The translations under genes were made by a program, and so were the position numbers. The notes below the pieces were generated by a model. It did not search any database, was not told where the DNA came from, and was given only the letters and a program-made list of their open reading frames with translations. DNA of 64,000 bases from Bacteroidaceae bacterium (GTDB lineage Bacteria > Bacteroidota > Bacteroidia > Bacteroidales > Bacteroidaceae). The stretch lies in contig JAFSKK010000049.1 of the NCBI GenBank assembly GCA_017448965.1, positions 1-64,000 on the forward strand, given 5' to 3'. Shown here one piece after another: positions 61,981 through 64,000 of the stretch. The stretch's first letter is position 1. Each line of letters opens with the position of its first letter.

Positions 61981-62892
61981 ATGAATTTCGCTTATCTCAT
62001 ATCGGCATACACAGATGCTCCGCACGTGAAAAGACTTGTTGATGCGCTGCATCCTGAGGCTCACTTCTTCATACATGTGGACAAGAAGTCGGACATCACT
62101 CCTTTTGTCTCGTTGATACAGGGCAGCAACATCCACTTTCTGGAGGATAGGGTGGCTGTGAGATGGGGAACAATCACGCAAGTGGATTTTCAGATGGCGT
62201 TGATCAAAGCGGCAATTGAGTATCCTGTCACGTTCGACTATCTATTCTTTCTTTCTGGACAAGATTACCCACTATGGAGCAATGAGCACATTACCCGTTG
62301 GATGGAATCTCAACAGGGAACGGAGTTCCTAAGCGGCATCCGCATTGACAAGGATGAGAAGAGTATGCAGCAGCAGCGAGCCATTTACCAGTCTTTCCGT
62401 CCTCTCTTCAACCTCTCTTTCCTGAGCGAAAGAATGAACACGCGTCTGAGCATCTTGTATAGGAAGGTCATGTGGATGCTGGGTCGGAGGAAGCGTTTGA
62501 CACTGATGGTAGGTGGTGAACAATGGGATCTGTACAAAGGGGCTGACTATTGGGGCATCTCTCAGCAACTGGCCTCTTATATATATAATATGTATAAAAG
62601 TCATCCTGAGATATACCGTTATTTCAAGGACTCGTTTGCTCCGTCGGAGACAATGATGCAAACTATTGCGTTTAACTCGGCTGAATGGAGAAAACGGTGC
62701 ATCTTGTGGGAGGGTGAATATCCTGGGCTTGCGGCTTTAACGCCCCTTCACTTTATCATCTATGACCCCGTCATTAAGGTGATGGATGAGACCGACTACG
62801 AGACTTTGATGGCGAGTGGGAAGATGTTTGCAAGGAAACTGAGAACTGGCGCAAGTGACCAATTAGTGGCATTATTAGATGGAAGGAACTAA
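61981..62892 (+). CDS. GT14-type beta-1,6-N-acetylglucosaminyltransferase-like enzyme
   Basis: 303 residues. The Core-2/I-branching fold is recognisable: FAYLISAYTDAPHVKRLVDA at the N-terminus, HFFIHVDKKSDITPF, LFFLSGQDYPLWSNEHI and YKGADYWGISQQLASYIYNM. Bacterial members act on surface polysaccharides; the acceptor is unknown. The ATG at 61981 is used because the preceding codon is TTG. Its last 14 bases overlap the acyltransferase gene, so the two are probably coupled. Confidence 0.85.
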   Translation: MNFAYLISAYTDAPHVKRLVDALHPEAHFFIHVDKKSDITPFVSLIQGSNIHFLEDRVAVRWGTITQVDFQMALIKAAIEYPVTFDYLFFLSGQDYPLWSNEHITRWMESQQGTEFLSGIRIDKDEKSMQQQRAIYQSFRPLFNLSFLSERMNTRLSILYRKVMWMLGRRKRLTLMVGGEQWDLYKGADYWGISQQLASYIYNMYKSHPEIYRYFKDSFAPSETMMQTIAFNSAEWRKRCILWEGEYPGLAALTPLHFIIYDPVIKVMDETDYETLMASGKMFARKLRTGASDQLVALLDGRN

Positions 62893-64000
62893 CCATATAG
62901 AGGAAACGAGCCTTCTTCCTCCTCAAAAAGCAGGAAGGTTGGAGTGGCTGGATGCCATGCGTGGTTTCACCATGATATTGGTGGTGGCATATCATGTGGC
63001 AGAGTTCAGTTTCGCCGAATCTGAAAAGGTGTCGGCATCTTTGCCGTTTCTGGTGCTTTTCCGTATGCCATTGTTCTTCTTTGTGAGCGGTTTTTTGGCT
63101 TACAAGGCGACGTGGATATGGACACCACAAAGTTTTGCCTCTCTTACGTGGAAGAAACTCAAGGTGCAAGTGTTGCCCGCAGTGGTCTTTCTGTGTGTCT
63201 TTCTGGTGCTGAAGGGGAGGTTCCCTTTCTTTGAGAGTTTGGGAAAAGCGCTTCAAAGTCCTACGAAGGGTGGCTATTGGTTCACATGGGTGCTCCTCCA
63301 GATGTTCCTTATTTATTATGTGGTGGCAGCTACCTTCCAACGATGGGGCAAGAAAGTGGAGAATGTGGCCATCGTGGTGTTGTGGATGGTGATGCTACTT
63401 GCTTACATCTCCTTGTACCTGCCCCGAACGTTGGGTAAATGGTATGAAACGGATGTGATGATGTATAGTTCTTTTTATGAAACGCTGAAGTTCATGCACT
63501 TTTTTGTGCTGGGTAATCTTGTACATCGTCATTGGAAGGGCGTGCAGCGATGGTTTGATGCAGGATGGTTCTTCCCCGTTCTTGTGGTGCTTGCCTTCTT
63601 CAGTTGTGCTGATATCTTCAAGTGGCATACGTTGAAAATGGAGTGGACGAATGTGCCAAAGACCTTGGCGATGTATTCGCTCATGCTGATCGTTGTGATG
63701 TTCTTCCGACACTATCAGGAACATTTCACCCGAAAGACTCATGTCGGTTGCGGTTTGCAATATATAGGAGTCCGCACCCTTGATGTTTATTTGCTCCACT
63801 TTATCCTCTTGCCCAAACTTCCAGAAGTGGGCAAGTGGCTTGACAGCCATCATCCTAATTTCGTTGTTGACATCGTGTTGGCGGTTGGTGTGGCACTTGT
63901 TGTGATTGCTTTCTGTTTGCTTTTCAGCAATATTCTGCGCATGAGTCCCTTCTTGAAGGAGAATCTGTTTGGACGAAAAGAAACTCTCAAAAGCCCTAAA
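62879..64000 (+). CDS. Acyltransferase family 3 membrane protein (runs off window)
   Basis: 374 codons are open from the ATG at 62879 to the window end; the C-terminus is missing. The sequence KAGRLEWLDAMRGFTMILVV followed by AYHVAEF is the acyltransferase-3 N-terminal motif with its conserved His. RMPLFFFVSGFLAYKATWIW and about ten hydrophobic segments follow. Such enzymes O-acetylate or O-succinylate surface glycans or exported molecules. It overlaps the GT14 gene by 14 bases and fits the envelope-modification group. Confidence 0.88.
   Translation, partial: MEGTNHIEETSLLPPQKAGRLEWLDAMRGFTMILVVAYHVAEFSFAESEKVSASLPFLVLFRMPLFFFVSGFLAYKATWIWTPQSFASLTWKKLKVQVLPAVVFLCVFLVLKGRFPFFESLGKALQSPTKGGYWFTWVLLQMFLIYYVVAATFQRWGKKVENVAIVVLWMVMLLAYISLYLPRTLGKWYETDVMMYSSFYETLKFMHFFVLGNLVHRHWKGVQRWFDAGWFFPVLVVLAFFSCADIFKWHTLKMEWTNVPKTLAMYSLMLIVVMFFRHYQEHFTRKTHVGCGLQYIGVRTLDVYLLHFILLPKLPEVGKWLDSHHPNFVVDIVLAVGVALVVIAFCLLFSNILRMSPFLKENLFGRKETLKSPK

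Overview
The window comes from a Bacteroidales genome, most likely Prevotella or a close relative in Prevotellaceae. The evidence is a fused MurF-alanine racemase, a PorZ-type type IX secretion (T9SS) component, DUF4954, DUF5686 and GSCFA proteins, class I fumarase, and many promoters of the Bacteroidetes form TTTG-N19/20-TAnnTTTG. Nearly all of it is chromosomal housekeeping and cell-surface sequence. No CRISPR array, prophage, restriction system or conjugative element is visible.

Layout. 0-4.3 kb: the tail of an IS982-like transposase, then DUF5686 and gpmI on the minus strand. 4.4-13.9 kb: a plus-strand run of LemA, a DUF2207 protein, a small membrane protein, a GSCFA protein, the MurF-Alr fusion, a C10 cysteine peptidase and a glycosyltransferase. 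14-26.4 kb, minus strand: PorZ, PrmC, a 1233-residue secreted modular protein with an overlooked 38-codon gene in front of it, a SulP transporter and two glycosyltransferases. 26.5-46.8 kb: hflX, DUF4954, pyrH (minus), pyrE, an SRPBCC protein, argH, thioredoxin-like proteins (one intact, one broken), a truncated Bro-N gene, an aldo/keto reductase, a lipoprotein and a flippase, then an esterase and a GH43 enzyme (minus), flavodoxin, fumarase, a 92-residue protein, frr, rsgA and a TPR protein, followed by tRNA-Asn. 47-55.2 kb, minus strand: an outer-membrane barrel protein and the trkH-trkA-dxs group. 55.3-64 kb, plus strand: a small barrel protein, metG, a phosphoesterase, an LtaS-like transferase, a GT14 enzyme and an acyltransferase that runs off the window.

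The main theme is cell-envelope construction: peptidoglycan precursors, glycosyltransfer, flippase, phospho-group transfer and acylation, T9SS, and outer-membrane proteins. Nucleotide, arginine, TCA-cycle and translation functions are interspersed.

The most unusual content is not protein-coding. At least nine gaps hold large imperfect hairpins whose arms are short tandem repeats of 8-10 bp, with a different sequence at each locus. A second class consists of palindromic units with an exact 23-bp period (35.5, 50.2 and 56.3 kb). Related palindromic or periodic sequence is also inserted in frame in murF-alr, a GT2 gene and prmC (twice). One intergenic repeat exists with and without a 198-bp array block, and one 11-mer recurs in three otherwise different elements. 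Together these suggest an active process that makes or moves periodic palindromes, and I put this forward as the candidate undescribed system.
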